This document shows positions 19,596-31,021 of a stretch of 64,000 nucleotides of DNA, piece by piece. A program made the position numbers and the translations under genes. This stretch comes from Ectobius pallidus (Eukaryota; Arthropoda; Insecta; Blattodea; Ectobiidae), in contig CAXKWD010000006.1 in NCBI GenBank assembly GCA_964059195.1, forward strand, positions 4,580,530 through 4,644,529, given 5' to 3'. The notes under the pieces were generated by a model. It was given only the letters and a program-made list of their open reading frames with translations, ran no database searches and was not told where the DNA came from. Positions within the stretch are counted from its first letter, which is position 1, and each line of letters begins with the position of its first letter.

Positions 19596-21539
19596 TTAAA
19601 CTAAGTCTTTGCTGTAGTCCATCAATGACTTCACTCTGTTTGGACATACAGTAAAATCGTATCTTGTGCACTTATTGTCACATAGTTTACACATGCAGTC
19701 TTCTTTAGGATCATGATACTCGGTTCTTCTGCAGAGCTTATGGTGAAAACCATGTATTGCCAGTCTTGTTATGGCACTGCGGAATTTATTGTTTGGACCT
19801 ATCCAGTTTCGGTTCACCATTGCTTCAGTTGAGTAAAACTCTTGCCAAATTTCTCTTCTTTTCTGCTGCCTGTCCTCTTTTAGTTAGCATTCTTGTGGCG
19901 TAGAAGGAAGCAGGAATCTGATGCGTAGGTCTTCTATTAGGAATGTCTTGCGCGCCAATTCATACGCCAATCTCGACGGAGCGAATTTTGAAATCCCCAA
20001 TGCTGCTTTTAGGAATCTTGCTTTCACCTTCTCTATGGTGTTTAGGTCTCCATAACTAAGTTCTTTCCACATTAGCTCTATCCCATATGTTAGAACAGGC
20101 ATAATCTTAGCGTAAAATAGTTTCATCGCTGTTGAGAGAGAGATCTGTGTATTGTTATTTATGTCATGTATAGCAATGATAGCGGCTGCTGCCCTTTCTT
20201 TGATATGTATTCGGAAAGATTTTGCCGTTGTTTGGAGCGTCACTCCTAGGTATTTGAAGGCATTTGTTATTCGTAGTGGTTCGTTTTGCAGTTGGATGTG
20301 GTCATCTCCTGCCACTCTGCCACCCTTTCTGAAGATCATTTGCAGGGTTTTTGTTTCATTGATCTTAAAGTCGTTTCTTGCAGCCCATGCTGCAAGGTTG
20401 TTGATAGAGTCCTGTATTTCTTTCTTGTCTGTTGAACCTAGAACCATATCATCAGCGTATATGTACATTTTTGTTGCTGATGTGCAGATGTCTGTTATAT
20501 CTACTGTCATTATATTGAAAAGTAGTGGGCTTAGAGGGTCCCCCTGTAGAACTCCTCTAGTTTGTGTGACTTCTTTTGATTTCTGCACTGTGTCGTCTAT
20601 CTTTATGAAATTCTGTGCCAAGATGTTATGTATAAGTGTGATGGTGTATGTATCTAGTTCGCCAGTGTTTTCCAGTTTGGTCATCAGCTTCTGTCTATTC
20701 ACATTGTCAAATGCTTTGCAGTAATCAACGAATACTGCGTAGTATTTCTGTTTCGGCTCTCTCAATGTATCTCGAATGCCATCAATCAGACATTCTACTG
20801 CTTGTAACGTGGAGCAACCTTTCCGAAAGCCAAATTGTTGTTCTGGGATCTGCGCATCCAATGCTTTAGTCAATCTTGTATTCAGGATGATTGATAGCAG
20901 TTTAAAAGGGCTGTTTTCTAACGCTATCCCTCGGTATGCGTTCGGATTGTCCGAGTTGCCTTTGCCTTTATACAGCATTTTCAGGGTGACATGCCTCCAA
21001 GAGTTTGGAATATCACCTATTTCCAAACATTTGTTAAAAAGTTCTGTCCATGTTATGACTAGATCTGGGCTAGAATCCTTTAGGAATTCATTGAATATTC
21101 CATCTGGACCTGCTGCTTTGTTTCGCTTCAGTTTCTCTATTGCTTTCCGAACCTCTTGGGTTGTGATTTCTTTTATTGTTTCTTGACTTGGAGGTGTTTT
21201 TTTGTCGTAAGCTTGTTGGTTCTTCTCTGGGTTTAAGATTGATTGGAAATGCGCTTGCCAGGTTTCCATTCGTATGTTTGGTGAATGTGTTGATTTTCTT
21301 CTTCGTAGCACTAAATAGGGGTCCCTTTCCGCTTCTGCTGCTGCTTCTAGCTCTGTTCTTTCTGTGAATTCATTTCTCTTTTGTTTTAACAACAGTTTGT
21401 ATTTACTTCTGGATTCTGCGTAGGCTCCTAGGTCTTGGATACTGCTTGTCCTCCTTGCTTGATGTAGGGCTTTTATTGTTTCACTCCTCTGGCTGTAGCA
21501 CTTTGCATCGAACCAAGGTTTTGCTTTGCGCTCTTGCAA
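19596..21539 (-). pseudogene. reverse transcriptase and Cys-rich tail of element F
   Basis: 551 codons (21539-19884) are open, then a single in-frame nonsense codon at 19884-19886 separates them from the last 74 codons, which stay in the same frame. Blocks: KRNKAAGPDGIFNEFL, YKGKGNSDNPNAYRGIALEN, QQFGFRKGCSTLQAVE, FVDYCKAFDNVN, GVLQGDPLSPLLFNIM and MYIYADDMVLGS (catalytic YADD, near 20455). The tail has CMCKLCDNKCTRYDFTVC, the counterpart of the Cys motif in C. The upstream endonuclease is in another frame, so there is also a frameshift near 21550. Confidence 0.85.
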
Positions 21540-21568
21540 TTGAGTTGTTGCTGAGGCTATGAGGGCTT

Positions 21569-21866
21569 CTATTTTTCAGTTGCTTCTGTTATTTTCTTTT
21601 CTTGCAAGTCTTCTTTTATTTGTTGAATTCTGTTTGTGGATTCTTTTATCTTCTCTGTGTTTATCCGTCTTGAAGTTTTAGCTATCTGCCGTTCTTTGTT
21701 CTTCTCTGTTACCATTTGTACATCAAAAGTTGTTACGACTGGAACATGTTTTCTGAGTGATGCCATCATTGATGTTGTGAGTATCTCTTGTTTTGTTACT
21801 TTCAAGTTAGTTCCTCTCACGAACACTAGGTCGATTGTGCTGCTACCGTTTTTGGCAAAGTATGTC
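21569..21866 (-). pseudogene. endonuclease C-terminal fragment of element F
   Basis: The minus-strand frame encodes TYFAKNGSSTIDLVFVRGTN and SLRKHVPVVTTF, the last endonuclease blocks (Ser-Thr-Ile-Asp and the catalytic His region), then a basic linker with IAKTSRRINTEKI. Sequence to the right of about 21866 is no longer F-like, so this is the 5' truncation point. The matching part of C is STIDVIFGN at 15510. Confidence 0.7.
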
Positions 21867-22722
21867 AAAGTATATGAAATGTGGTATAGATGCATAATAC
21901 ATGAGTCCCTTGTTTGTAAACAATATTGCATACCAACTAGTATTTATGAAAAGCTTGTGAAAATATGAATGATAATCCCGAGGAAATTTCAATCCAAGCT
22001 AGAAACATTGAAAAGAAGGTGGTGACAGCAACATCACGGCAGCAATAGATTATGAGAAGGAATATATTGCAATTAAATGCTGGTATGTCCATGGTAAGCT
22101 ATGTGAACGAAGATGTGAAAAGTTGTTGGCTTATATTTATTGTTATGTAGGCTACCCTGTTTTGCGAAAAATCCTGGTAAACTTTCTGATTATCATATAG
22201 AAACATGTTGGCTTAAATTTGTTGTTTTATAACCAAATATATGCTTAAATCCATGTTAAAGTTGGTGTGTCTGGTCAATGCCATCTGGATTTTGTTTATA
22301 GATTGCTATGACGACTTTAAAGTACTAGGCCGATAAAACTGCATTTTGAATGCACTTTTATGCAATTTTAGTGGCCTTGGTTGATAAAATGCAATTTTTT
22401 GGCATGTTACCAGTCTGACAAGCAGCTGTTTTAGAGAGCGTGTACTAAAAATATATATTATGCACTATTCAGGATTAATAAACTTCATATTTCCTTTGAT
22501 AAACATTAAAATAAAGTATGAGAGTTTTTGCCCCCCTTCATATTTTTATATTGTGCGCTAGTTAAAAACACTTCATTCATAAAACTTCTTATCTATGTGA
22601 CGGAACTTAAAATATTTTTTTGTGAATTCCACAGATATTCATGTAATCCCAGGGCGCTGCATACTCAATGTAGTCTCAGAAGATGTATTTCAGCATAGGA
22701 CATTTTTATGCCATCTTCAGAT
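21867..22722. other. no recognisable gene
   Basis: I see no coding block or bounded element. A phrase near 22405 (GGCATGTTACCAGTC then AAGCAGCTGT) recurs in altered form at 54575, so part is probably an old repeat. Confidence 0.5.
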
Positions 22723-22945
22723 CCTAAAAGGGTGCCAATGCTGTGTGGATGCAAGAGGAGGATATTTCCAACATCTCTTGTGATATGGTAGGTTGTTATT
22801 TTCATTGTAGTTGTGAGAATCTGAATCATTACACCGTTAGCAGCTTTATTTGCGTAGATATTTCACCCAATGCCCGGGAGTTAGAGCTGTGGCTGCTGCG
22901 ATGCAGAGACTAGCATGTTTGGCCAACTCTTACATGAAAATGCAC
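22723..22945 (+). repeat. half copy of the 50.1-kb foldback element
   Basis: GTGTGGATGCAAGAGGAGG through CAACTCTTACATGAAA matches the right arm of the palindromic element at 50143-50844. Only one arm is present, so this copy has lost its partner. Confidence 0.7.
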
Positions 22946-23134
22946 TTTATGAAAAAATTTCAGGTTCAAATAAATACACACAAAAAAAGACTCCTTTTTT
23001 TAAATTTAAGATTTTATTTACAACCTGTGATTTACCCTGAGGGTATTTGGAATAAAATTACATAATATTTACACGCTGTAGTATAATGCAGTGTGATAGG
23101 GAAAATAAACTAAACAATTAGGTGGTGTTTTGTA

Positions 23135-23345
23135 CATTTTACATAATACAAAGTAAAATAGAAAGACAAAATTAATAAAATCAGGTAAACTGATGTAACA
23201 AAGTGCCAGTATGTTTTTGTTTAATCAGTTATGACTGCAATTATGATATGCAGAATATATATATTTTTTTAATTGATTTCCAAGTTAAGCTCCAGATTTA
23301 TTCATTAAGCAGGGCTTACGGACGAAGAAAGGTCTACCATCTCGG
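23135..23345. repeat. dispersed repeat shared with 44200-44920
   Basis: CAAAGTGCCAG, TTTTGTTTAATCAGTTAT, AAGTTAAGCTCCAGATTTAT and AAGCAGGGCTTA occur here in the same order as at 44220-44350 plus 44865-44920. At the second locus a retrotransposon interrupts it, so this locus serves as the empty site. Family unknown. Confidence 0.7.
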
Positions 23346-23535
23346 CCACCTGGGTCATTTTAACGGTCTAGTTGGATAAGCGCATGTAAATCAATATGTT
23401 TTTTGTCATAGCTACCTGTATTTTAATTTCCAAGGCCTTATAAGTTCACAGTAAAACAATAGGCTATGTTGTCAAGATAACTGATTTTCATTTTTTTTAT
23501 AAATTCTTTCGAATACGTATATTACCATAAAATAG

Positions 23536-24325
23536 GCACTAAATTGAGCATTACTCCGAAACAGGTCAACCGATTTTATCCATTATGAATAGACGTCTTC
23601 CCACGAACATTATAAATGTGTATACCAAGTTTCATAAAAATCCGGTAAAGCGTATTTGAGTTACCGCGTCTTTAAAATTACACTAAATTGGGTTTTACTC
23701 CGGTACCGGTCTACCGATTTGGTCCAATATCAGTAGACGTCTTTCCACGTACATTATAAATGGGTATACAAAATTTCAGGAAAATCCAATAAAGCATATT
23801 TGAGTTATCGCAACTTCTTATATATTAACATAAAAACTCTAAATTGGGCATTATTCCGGTACTGGCCAACCGATTTGGTCCAATATCAATAAACATCTTC
23901 CCATGGACATTATAAATGTGTATACGAAGTTTCATAAATATCCGATAAAGCGTATTTGAGTTATTGCGCCTTTAAAGTAGACACTAAATTGGGTTTTACT
24001 CCGGTACCGGTCAACAGATTAGGTTCAAATTCAATAGGGCACTTCTCATGGACGTCATAAATGGGTATACCAAGTTTCATGGAAATCCGATACAGCGTAT
24101 TTGAGTGATGGCGCCTTTCTAATAGAATATTAAAATAGGCACTAAATTGGCATTACTCCGGTACCGGTGAACCGATTTGGTTCAATATGAATAGGGTTCT
24201 TCCCATGGACATTATAAATGTGTTTTCCAAGTTTCATGAAAATCCGAAAAAGCGTATTTGAGTTATGGTGCGTACAGACACACGGACAGATGGACAGACA
24301 GACATTTTTTCGTCCACCACACAAT
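23536..24325. repeat. tandem repeat, about 150-bp units in a two-unit pattern
   Basis: Five units start at about 23536, 23681, 23837, 23982 and 24140. Each has ACTCCGGTACCGGT-like, CCGATTTGGTCC, ACATTATAAATG, CCAAGTTTCAT and CGTATTTGAGTTA. Units 1, 3 and 5 share GGCATTACTCC, while 2 and 4 share GGTTTTACTCC, so the higher-order period is about 302 bp. The array ends in ACAGACACACGGACAGATGG-type DNA. Confidence 0.85.
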
Positions 24326-24715
24326 CTCATAAAGTACCATACTGGCACTTAATAATCTAACAATAAAACATGAGCCAACAGAAAGGAACAATAGCGACAC
24401 AGGACATGAAATAGAACAAGAAGTCGGACTACTAAAACCAGTAGAAAGCCGACAAGAATTAACAATCGATAAACACAAACTTAGATTAATGAATTTTGAT
24501 ATACCAGTAGAATACAGTTTGATCAAAAGGTACAGGCAGGGGGAAAAAAAGCAGACCGACTCTTGTAGCTGATTTCAGAGCCTTGTTCAGTTGTTAGCTT
24601 GACATGCAATTCTGCTATACATTCCCTGCTATCCTGTGAATGCCGCTAGGCATGCGCAGTGGCTCATATCGGCAGCTTGGATATTTTAGTCAATCGTCTT
24701 CCCCCCCCCCCATCC
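24326..24715. other. no recognisable gene
   Basis: Short unrelated open frames only. A run of 11 C lies at 24701-24711 just before the motif at 24717. Confidence 0.4.
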
Positions 24716-24716
24716 A

Positions 24717-24744
24717 CTGAGGATGACCACAATGGTGATTGAAA
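24717..24744 (+). ncRNA. weak hammerhead-like motif
   Basis: CTGAGGA followed by TGACC, ACAAT, GGTGA and then TTGAAAT resembles the core order of a hammerhead ribozyme (CUGANGA, stem, GAAA). The middle stem pairs poorly. It recalls the long-terminal-like ends of Penelope-type elements. Treat as a hint only. Confidence 0.2.
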
Positions 24745-24745
24745 T

Positions 24746-27282
24746 TAGTTCTAAGCGAAGTGAAGTTTTGTGTTTTAACAGTTATTTGTTAAGAACTGCT
24801 CCTGAAACAGGTGTGTTCCTATTTCTTATGGCCAAGTGCACCAACCTCTGTATTCAGAATACTGCACGGTTTCGACTTTTACTGTGGTAAAGTGCTAACC
24901 GGCCGTGAAGGAGCTGTAAAGTGAGAAAACCGCGATGTTCTTTCCAAGATGGATGTATCATATTTACGATATCTAGGCCAAAAGCTAACATAATGAATAA
25001 CAGGAGACAGGTGGGATCTATTTGAAGAATGAACGATTTTACATATCTTTGCAAATACTGTAACATCAATTGAAATGACCTTCCTTTCTTACCTCAACCA
25101 AACCAGGTCCATCCAGTAGTAGGCGTAACCAACTAATTTTCACGATTGGTACAGTATCTATGGTGTTTGAATTCAAAGACAGACATGTATACGCAATATA
25201 ATATACCATTTTATTCTTATGAGCATTTATTACTGAACAATAAGGCAACAAATGAATAAAATATGGAAAACCAGTGGCCCTAGGCCAAATTTACAGTGAA
25301 TGGCTGCATGCATCATGATATAGCCTGTGTATCGGTATATAGGTTATCTAACCAGTTCATCATACTTGCATGTACACGAACATAATTATAACAGCCCTTT
25401 CATAGCTATGTACATGACTTTGCACCTAAAATTTCCACTAGTCGAACGGGAATAAAAGGAGGCTATGTCGAACTCAGAACAGAGGTTTTGTGGTGTTGCT
25501 TTGCCTTGGATTGCTCACGTGTGAGAATTATTCTTTAAAACATCAATGCTATTTTATTGAAATGTACAGAGTGTTAGAGAGGATTACATTAACACAAATA
25601 ATGAACAGAAACGTTGTAAACATTGCAGCTAATTGAATCACTATGATTGGCAGACATGCAGAGAAAGGGAGAAACCAACATAAATTGCTCCATGGGAATG
25701 ACTTCATAGCAGAGTAACTGCGATATATTCGAGCATTTGGAAACCGTGGTATTGTAGCAATGGTGCACAGGTTTTCTTAGTATACCCTGATATTACTTTT
25801 ACCCCAGTTACGAAACAGCTGAGAAAACCGAAGAATGGTGCACTCGGGCATTAGACTTTTTTATAATACAATGAGCATCAAGGCATAAGAATTGGGACAA
25901 CTGCACAAGTAGCAGTTCATTGGACTGGTTCTTTTTCCTTAATGATTTTCCATTGTGGGATGTAGAGCATCTACTCAGACACAAATGATATCGCATTTTG
26001 TTGGCATTAAGTATTTTATTTAAATTACATTACAAACTTGTGAAAAAGTTGTATACATAGCAGCTGTAATATGAAAATTATTTCTCTATATAAACTTGTT
26101 TTTGGACTGGCATTAGTACATTTCAGCGCAATTCATAGAACAGCCCACATAGTTAACATAGTTACGCTTATTCTTCTCATATACACCTTAAAAGAAATTC
26201 TTAAAATATGTAAAGATTTCACAAAATGCACTGGCAATAATATTAATGATGTAAGTGTAGGCCTACGATTCGCTGACGCATTTGCTATAACCCTATAGGC
26301 AGAGGTGTTTGAAAATGTTTTTATTTTTTTGTAAGATTTGTTGTGTTTCTATTTTTTAAAGACACTAAAGACATAGGACATCATGCATATATGCCTCAGG
26401 TCAGGAAGCAGCTACAAAAAAACAAAACCAGTTAATTCTGCAGAAAGTTGCTGTAATGAAACAGTGATTGCTCTGTGAAGCAGTTACAAAATAACAGTTC
26501 CAGGGGCAGAAGCAGTAACTACTTTCTGAAGTTGGTTGGCGTGAAGCAGTTATTTTGCAAAACAGTTTTAAAATAACTATTCTGTTATTTTTTCCCGCAC
26601 ATTGTGCGTGAATCATGTGATAACCGTACTGGTTTATAGGGGAAAATGAAAAAATACCAAAAAATAGGTTTTATTTAGTGGATTATGGCGTTTGTGGTTT
26701 CATTTACGAAATTCACGTTATTTCACGGCTTACATTTGCCTGCAAATGGTACCTAACATCTTAATATATCAAGATAATGTAATCTTGACATCAGAATACA
26801 TCATTTCGTTTTATCACTAATCAACAAAAACAAACACCTCTACCTATAGGTTATAATTAAATTCAATCTGAAAACAATCAGTCAGGAATTACATTAGGTC
26901 TATTGCTTCCACAGGAGCGTTTAAACTGAAAAATACTTGCACTAAAATATAATGCAAATATCATTAAATTGTACATTTCAATAGAATGCATAATATTATA
27001 TCAACAGCAGCTGCGTTTAATACTAAACTGCTAGATGTTTCTTAAATCTTGCTCAATGTAGCGATGGCCAATTTGATAGGTTATGTTTATGATAGAGTGG
27101 GCCATGCAATATTATTGTAGTACCATATGTTATGCCCATTATAATAAGTATTAATTAATGTTTATATGCTGTCAAGTGGACAAATAATGTTTATGTAAAA
27201 TACCAGCTGGATAAAACTTCTGGAAATGAAAGCGCATGCTCTTTAATAAGTAATTTTGTCTATTATTTGTACTGATACAGCT
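24746..27282. other. no recognisable gene in 2.5 kb
   Basis: I scanned both strands for retrotransposon, transposase and exon motifs and found none. A promoter-like phrase, GAATAAAAGGAGG followed 20 bases later by TCAGAAC, lies near 25450; I would not call it. Probably old repeat debris. Confidence 0.4.
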
Positions 27283-27382
27283 GAGCTTGAGCTTGAGCTT
27301 GAGAGAGAGAGATTGAGAAAGTGTTAGAGAGAGAGTAAGAGAGTAAGAGAGAGGGATTTTGAGAGAGAAAGAGAGATATTAT
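27283..27382. repeat. GA-rich simple repeat
   Basis: Four GAGCTT units run into AGAGAGAGAGATTGAGAAAG-like sequence of about 80 bp. Simple repeat, no coding sense. Confidence 0.85.
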
Positions 27383-28579
27383 ACAGATTATAGATACAAT
27401 TCGTAGTTTATTCTAAAGCTCAAAGGAAAATCTAATAATGGCCTACACTATCAATTTTATGCTAAGAGAAAAAGCTTCTTCTATGGTTTTTATTCACACA
27501 AATCGTAGTACTGTATTGCCTTAGAAAACTGTAGTAAAAGTATCTACTACAATTTATATGCATACCACCCATTGACTGGTGAATTAAAAGCCATTCATTG
27601 GCCAAGGCGATGCTTTTAGGGAGTGTCAGTAGTAAATGCATATAAAATTGTAAAATATTAGCAATGGACTTGATGGTAACCCCAAACTATCCTCTGACAA
27701 ATACGATCCACGTACCACTTTACATGACTTTACGAAATACGCTGATGGAAGTGCCCTGTGCATGGATAGAAGCTCTTGTGGCAATATATATATAAAAAAA
27801 TGGGATTTAAATGAAGTCCATTTAAACATTAATCCTATAAGTTCACCGGAACATGTACCGGACCGTAACTGGCAGAAAATAGCACTGCACATGTACAGTA
27901 TATTCCAAATAAACCCAATATTTCATTTTAAAAAAAGGAGAGATGTGTGACACAGACACTAAGCACATAGTTGACACAGGAAAGTATGACCAAGACTCTA
28001 TGTGCATAAATTCACATTGCACCAACCCAGTGGATTTTAATCACAGACAGGGAACCAAGAGATTGCCTGAGTGAAGAACAATGATACAAAGGCAAGAACG
28101 GCATGTAAAAGTGTAAGATATTATTTAGACAGGATATTTTTAATGTTTTGTACTTTAAGCATTAGGCTGTGTTTATGTACTAAAGGAATTGGGTTTATAT
28201 TCTAGGAGTAAAGTAGGCTATATGACAATCTTGTAACTGTGATGAATATTGCCACTGCTAGGCAATCGTCTCAATCAGCGTAGTTGCCATAACCTGAAAA
28301 TTATTAAGGAATATCAGTTTTCTATTGTAAACAGATCATAAAGTCATCTTATCAACCTGACTGTTCTACCCTGATCTTAAATCTCAAATCATGATTATCC
28401 CCTAAAAAAGAACAGCATCACCAAAATCACACAACTACTATAATAAACTAGATTCACTGCATAACTTAATTGTGCTGTGGGACAAATAAAAAGGGCATCT
28501 CACGGCACATGCTGCTTACCTTGCATGTTAAGGGCTAATATAATTGTCAAACACAATCTTGGTAGATTCCAAACAAGGT
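27383..28579. other. no recognisable gene; one shared motif
   Basis: CATATAAAATTGTAAAATAT at about 27639 also occurs inside the 966-bp MITE (about 9683), followed in both by TTAGC and GATGGTAAC-like words. It may be a scrap of that family. Otherwise nothing. Confidence 0.4.
28568..28579. repeat. left target-site duplication of the palindromic SINE
   Basis: TCCAAACAAGGT occurs here and at 29186-29197, framing 28580-29185. Confidence 0.85.
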
Positions 28580-28615
28580 ACAAGTAAGAATCAGCTTGAA
28601 AAATTTTATGTCATA

Positions 28616-28684
28616 ACCGGGATTTGAACACGGATCTCCAGCTTAACGCGCTGATACTCTACCATTGAGCTACCATGACAACAT
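28616..28684 (-). other. tRNA-like head, left arm
   Basis: On the minus strand: GTTGTCATGGTAGCTCAATG, an anticodon arm with loop GCGTTAA, then GTTCAAATCCCGG. Position 33 is C rather than the universal T, and acceptor pairing is imperfect, so this is a tRNA-derived SINE head and not a working tRNA gene. Confidence 0.65.
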
Positions 28685-29035
28685 GCCAGTACAACATCAA
28701 ATTCCTCAACTGATTCAGAATACAAGGCAGACCACGGGAGGTTTCTCCGTTGAGAACACACATCCAATGGTGTCCTACATTTGTAGGTACTTTGAAGCCA
28801 AGTTATTACTTACATACTATTAACTAAGTTCCCTCCACTTAGTTCCCTTAGCCAAGTTATTACTTACATACTATTAACTAAGTTCCCTCCACTTAGTTAA
28901 TAGTATGTAAGTAATAACTTGGCTTCAAAGTACCTACAAATGTAGGACACCATTGGATGTGTGTTCTCAACGGAGAAACCTCCCGTGGTCTGCCTTGTAT
29001 TCTGAATCAGTTGAGGAATTTGATGTTGTACTGGC

Positions 29036-29108
29036 ATGTTGTCATGGTAGCTCAATGGTAGAGCATCAGCGCGTTAAGCTGGAGATCCGTGTTCAAATCC
29101 CGGTTATG
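29036..29108 (+). other. tRNA-like head, right arm
   Basis: Plus-strand copy of the same tRNA-like module, with internal RNA polymerase III boxes. Best read as SINE promoter. Confidence 0.65.
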
Positions 29109-29354
29109 ACATAAAATTTTTCAAGCTGATTCTTACTTGTATTAATATCCCAGACATGGATTTAATGTCTATTCCCTCCTCTTAGTCCAAACAAGGTGTC
29201 TATTATCCTAATTAAAACCAATCCTATGGATAAAACACCTAGAGGGCAAAAGCAGGAATCTATCAGATAAATTGCTCAGAATGTAATGAAACGTAAGTAG
29301 AGAAAACAAGAACACAAGAGAAACATTAAATACTGTCAAACAGAAAAATCATAC

Positions 29355-30986
29355 TGTAGGCTAGTGTGCCTAACAGGGTTGCAATAGGATTTTCGGAGGA
29401 CCACTGGATTATAATCCAGAAAATATTTAAGTTTAGAATTGCAGGAATGTTTGAAGGAAGCAGGAAGAATGGAGAGAGAATTGCTTCTTTATTCTTCTTA
29501 TTCTTAGCTGTAGTTGTCAATAATTATGATCTGTTATCTTTGCTAAGTAGATTTCAGGATAATTTCAAGGTTGATTTATTATTATAACATAATATGGTTT
29601 GTTTCCACAACAACAATTCAAATAACTTTATTTTTGTTTCAACAGTTACAATATAATAATTGAGCTGTATTGGCTCAGAATACTACTGCAGTATACTTTA
29701 TCTGCAAGTAGGAAAAGAGAAGCTGCAAATATTTGCCAAAACTTCTTAACTTTATGAAAGCGGAATTACTTCTGTAAAAACCACTAATATGCTAGACCAA
29801 TCCTTGGTCTTTGTGTAATATTAAAGTTTATTCAAACTACTACGGCAGCATATTGGGCTTGCACGTAGAGAAAAAGAGGAGCTGCAAAGATGCCAAAACT
29901 CCCTAGCATTATACAATCAGTTTTACATTATAATGACACAAAGATGCTAAGCCTACTTGGCTTTTGTGTAATATAACATGGTTAGGTTTGAGTTACTTAA
30001 CTTGGTTTGCGACTATCTGATGAGAATGTGACTGCATTTAGCCGGACTGAAGTTAAGGGATGTACAGTTATTGTAGATGAAGTTCTGTGTTGCTGTGGAT
30101 CATCCTGAACGGTGGCCAGTAGCGAGTACTTCCAATGGCTGCAGGCTACGCTCCACGCAGTTCTAGTGATGTTTCAAATATCCACCTCCTGGTAGATTAA
30201 GTCGTGGCTGTCATTGCTGGTTCCATGCTGAGTAGTGTGTAGAAACTGTACTAATATATATTCAGACTTGTGGTCTGTTGCTAAATTGGGCTGTGCCCTT
30301 ACGAAGCGACGATCAGTGAGAGAATGAGAGAAAGTCTAACGGCCAAAATGCGTTCACATAATCATCTTACAAAGAGTCGAGTTCTAGAATCCCATGGAAG
30401 GCTCTTCTAGAAGTGTCTAGTAGCTTCCATCCAGAACTAGGGTACATTTACAGAGAATGACATGCTGTAATTATTCTGTAACATAAAAAATTAATATGTG
30501 AGCATTTACATTCTAATTGCAATGTATAATTACAGAGAAATTTAATAATTTCAGTGCAGTGAATAATCGATTTATTCATAAAGCTGCATCTAATCGATGG
30601 CACTAATCGATAGGACGGCTTTAAGTAAGCTACTGTATTCTGTCTGTAGCGCCAAGTGAATGTTAATGAGCTGGCACTCGACTTATCGATATCAGTTCGA
30701 TGTCGGCAATGCAGCTTTCTATTGCTAATTGACATTAATTAGTAATTCTGCTGATAATAGCTAATATTAACAAGAATAGATGTGCAAAATTATTCTTTAG
30801 TTCATTATAGTACAGAATATAACATATGTTTTCTTTTTCTAAGCATATATAAACAGGTACAAGTGTGCCAAGAATTCTGGCTACTGATAATTGGCATCAG
30901 TGCCATCTAGTGATTTGTATTAATACTTCATTACTAGTAATTGCTATAAAGGTATAAAAATAGGCTCTAAGCTGTACGAGCTTACA
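29355..30986 (-). repeat. 3' LTR of the BEL element
   Basis: 1632 bp, from TGTAGGCTAG to GAGCTTACA on the plus strand. Matches 36584-38215 at a constant offset of 7229 bp. The only difference I found is A/G in CAGTGC(A/G)GTGAA near 30560. As the plus strand is read, this is the 3' LTR of a minus-strand element. Confidence 0.95.
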
Positions 30987-31006
30987 TACTGGGGGGGGGG
31001 GGCCCA
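30987..31006 (-). other. 3' LTR-adjacent G12 tract
   Basis: TACT, then 12 G, then CCC, lie between the 3' LTR and the coding region on the plus strand. In sense this is a C-run, not the purine-rich primer expected beside a 3' LTR. Where plus-strand synthesis starts is therefore not obvious. Confidence 0.5.
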
Positions 31007-31021
31007 AGAAAATAGAAAAAT

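Larger units (their letters stand above)
19563..21866 (-). mobile_element. I-type non-LTR element F
   Basis: A 5'-truncated relative of C in opposite orientation. It keeps the end of the endonuclease, the whole RT and the Cys-rich C-terminus, then a 3' UTR with the palindrome GCACAAATGTGC (19582-19593) and an AT-rich end near 19563. The RT is similar to but distinct from C. No target duplication was visible. Confidence 0.8.
28580..29185 (+). mobile_element. palindromic tRNA-derived SINE
   Basis: Arms 28580-28828 and 28892-29140 are inverted copies about 249 bp long; I found one mismatch (GTAGAGTATC against GTAGAGCATC). The 63-bp spacer repeats part of the arm (AGCCAAGTTATTACTTACAT). Each arm has a tRNA-like head: GGTAGCTCAATGGTAGAGC (A box) and GTTCAAATCCC (B box). 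A 45-bp tail ending TTCCCTCCTCTTAG follows the right arm only. The 12-bp target duplication shows the whole palindrome was inserted as one unit by target-primed reverse transcription. Confidence 0.85.

Noticed and set aside
23536..24325. CRISPR-like array
   Set aside because: Units are about 150 bp without spacer-repeat structure, and the setting is eukaryotic.
24717..24744. Confident hammerhead ribozyme
   Set aside because: Stem II pairs poorly and flanking stems were not found; kept only as a weak feature.
25440..25500. Core promoter or LTR at GAATAAAAGGAGG
   Set aside because: Spacing to the TCAGAAC is not canonical and nothing recognisable follows.
28616..29108. Two functional tRNA genes in inverted orientation
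   Set aside because: C at position 33, poor acceptor stem, and placement inside a target-duplicated palindrome show SINE heads.
29366..30735. Short open frames inside the BEL LTRs, repeated at 36595-37964
   Set aside because: Identical pairs arise because the LTRs are duplicates; no motif and no sign of selection.
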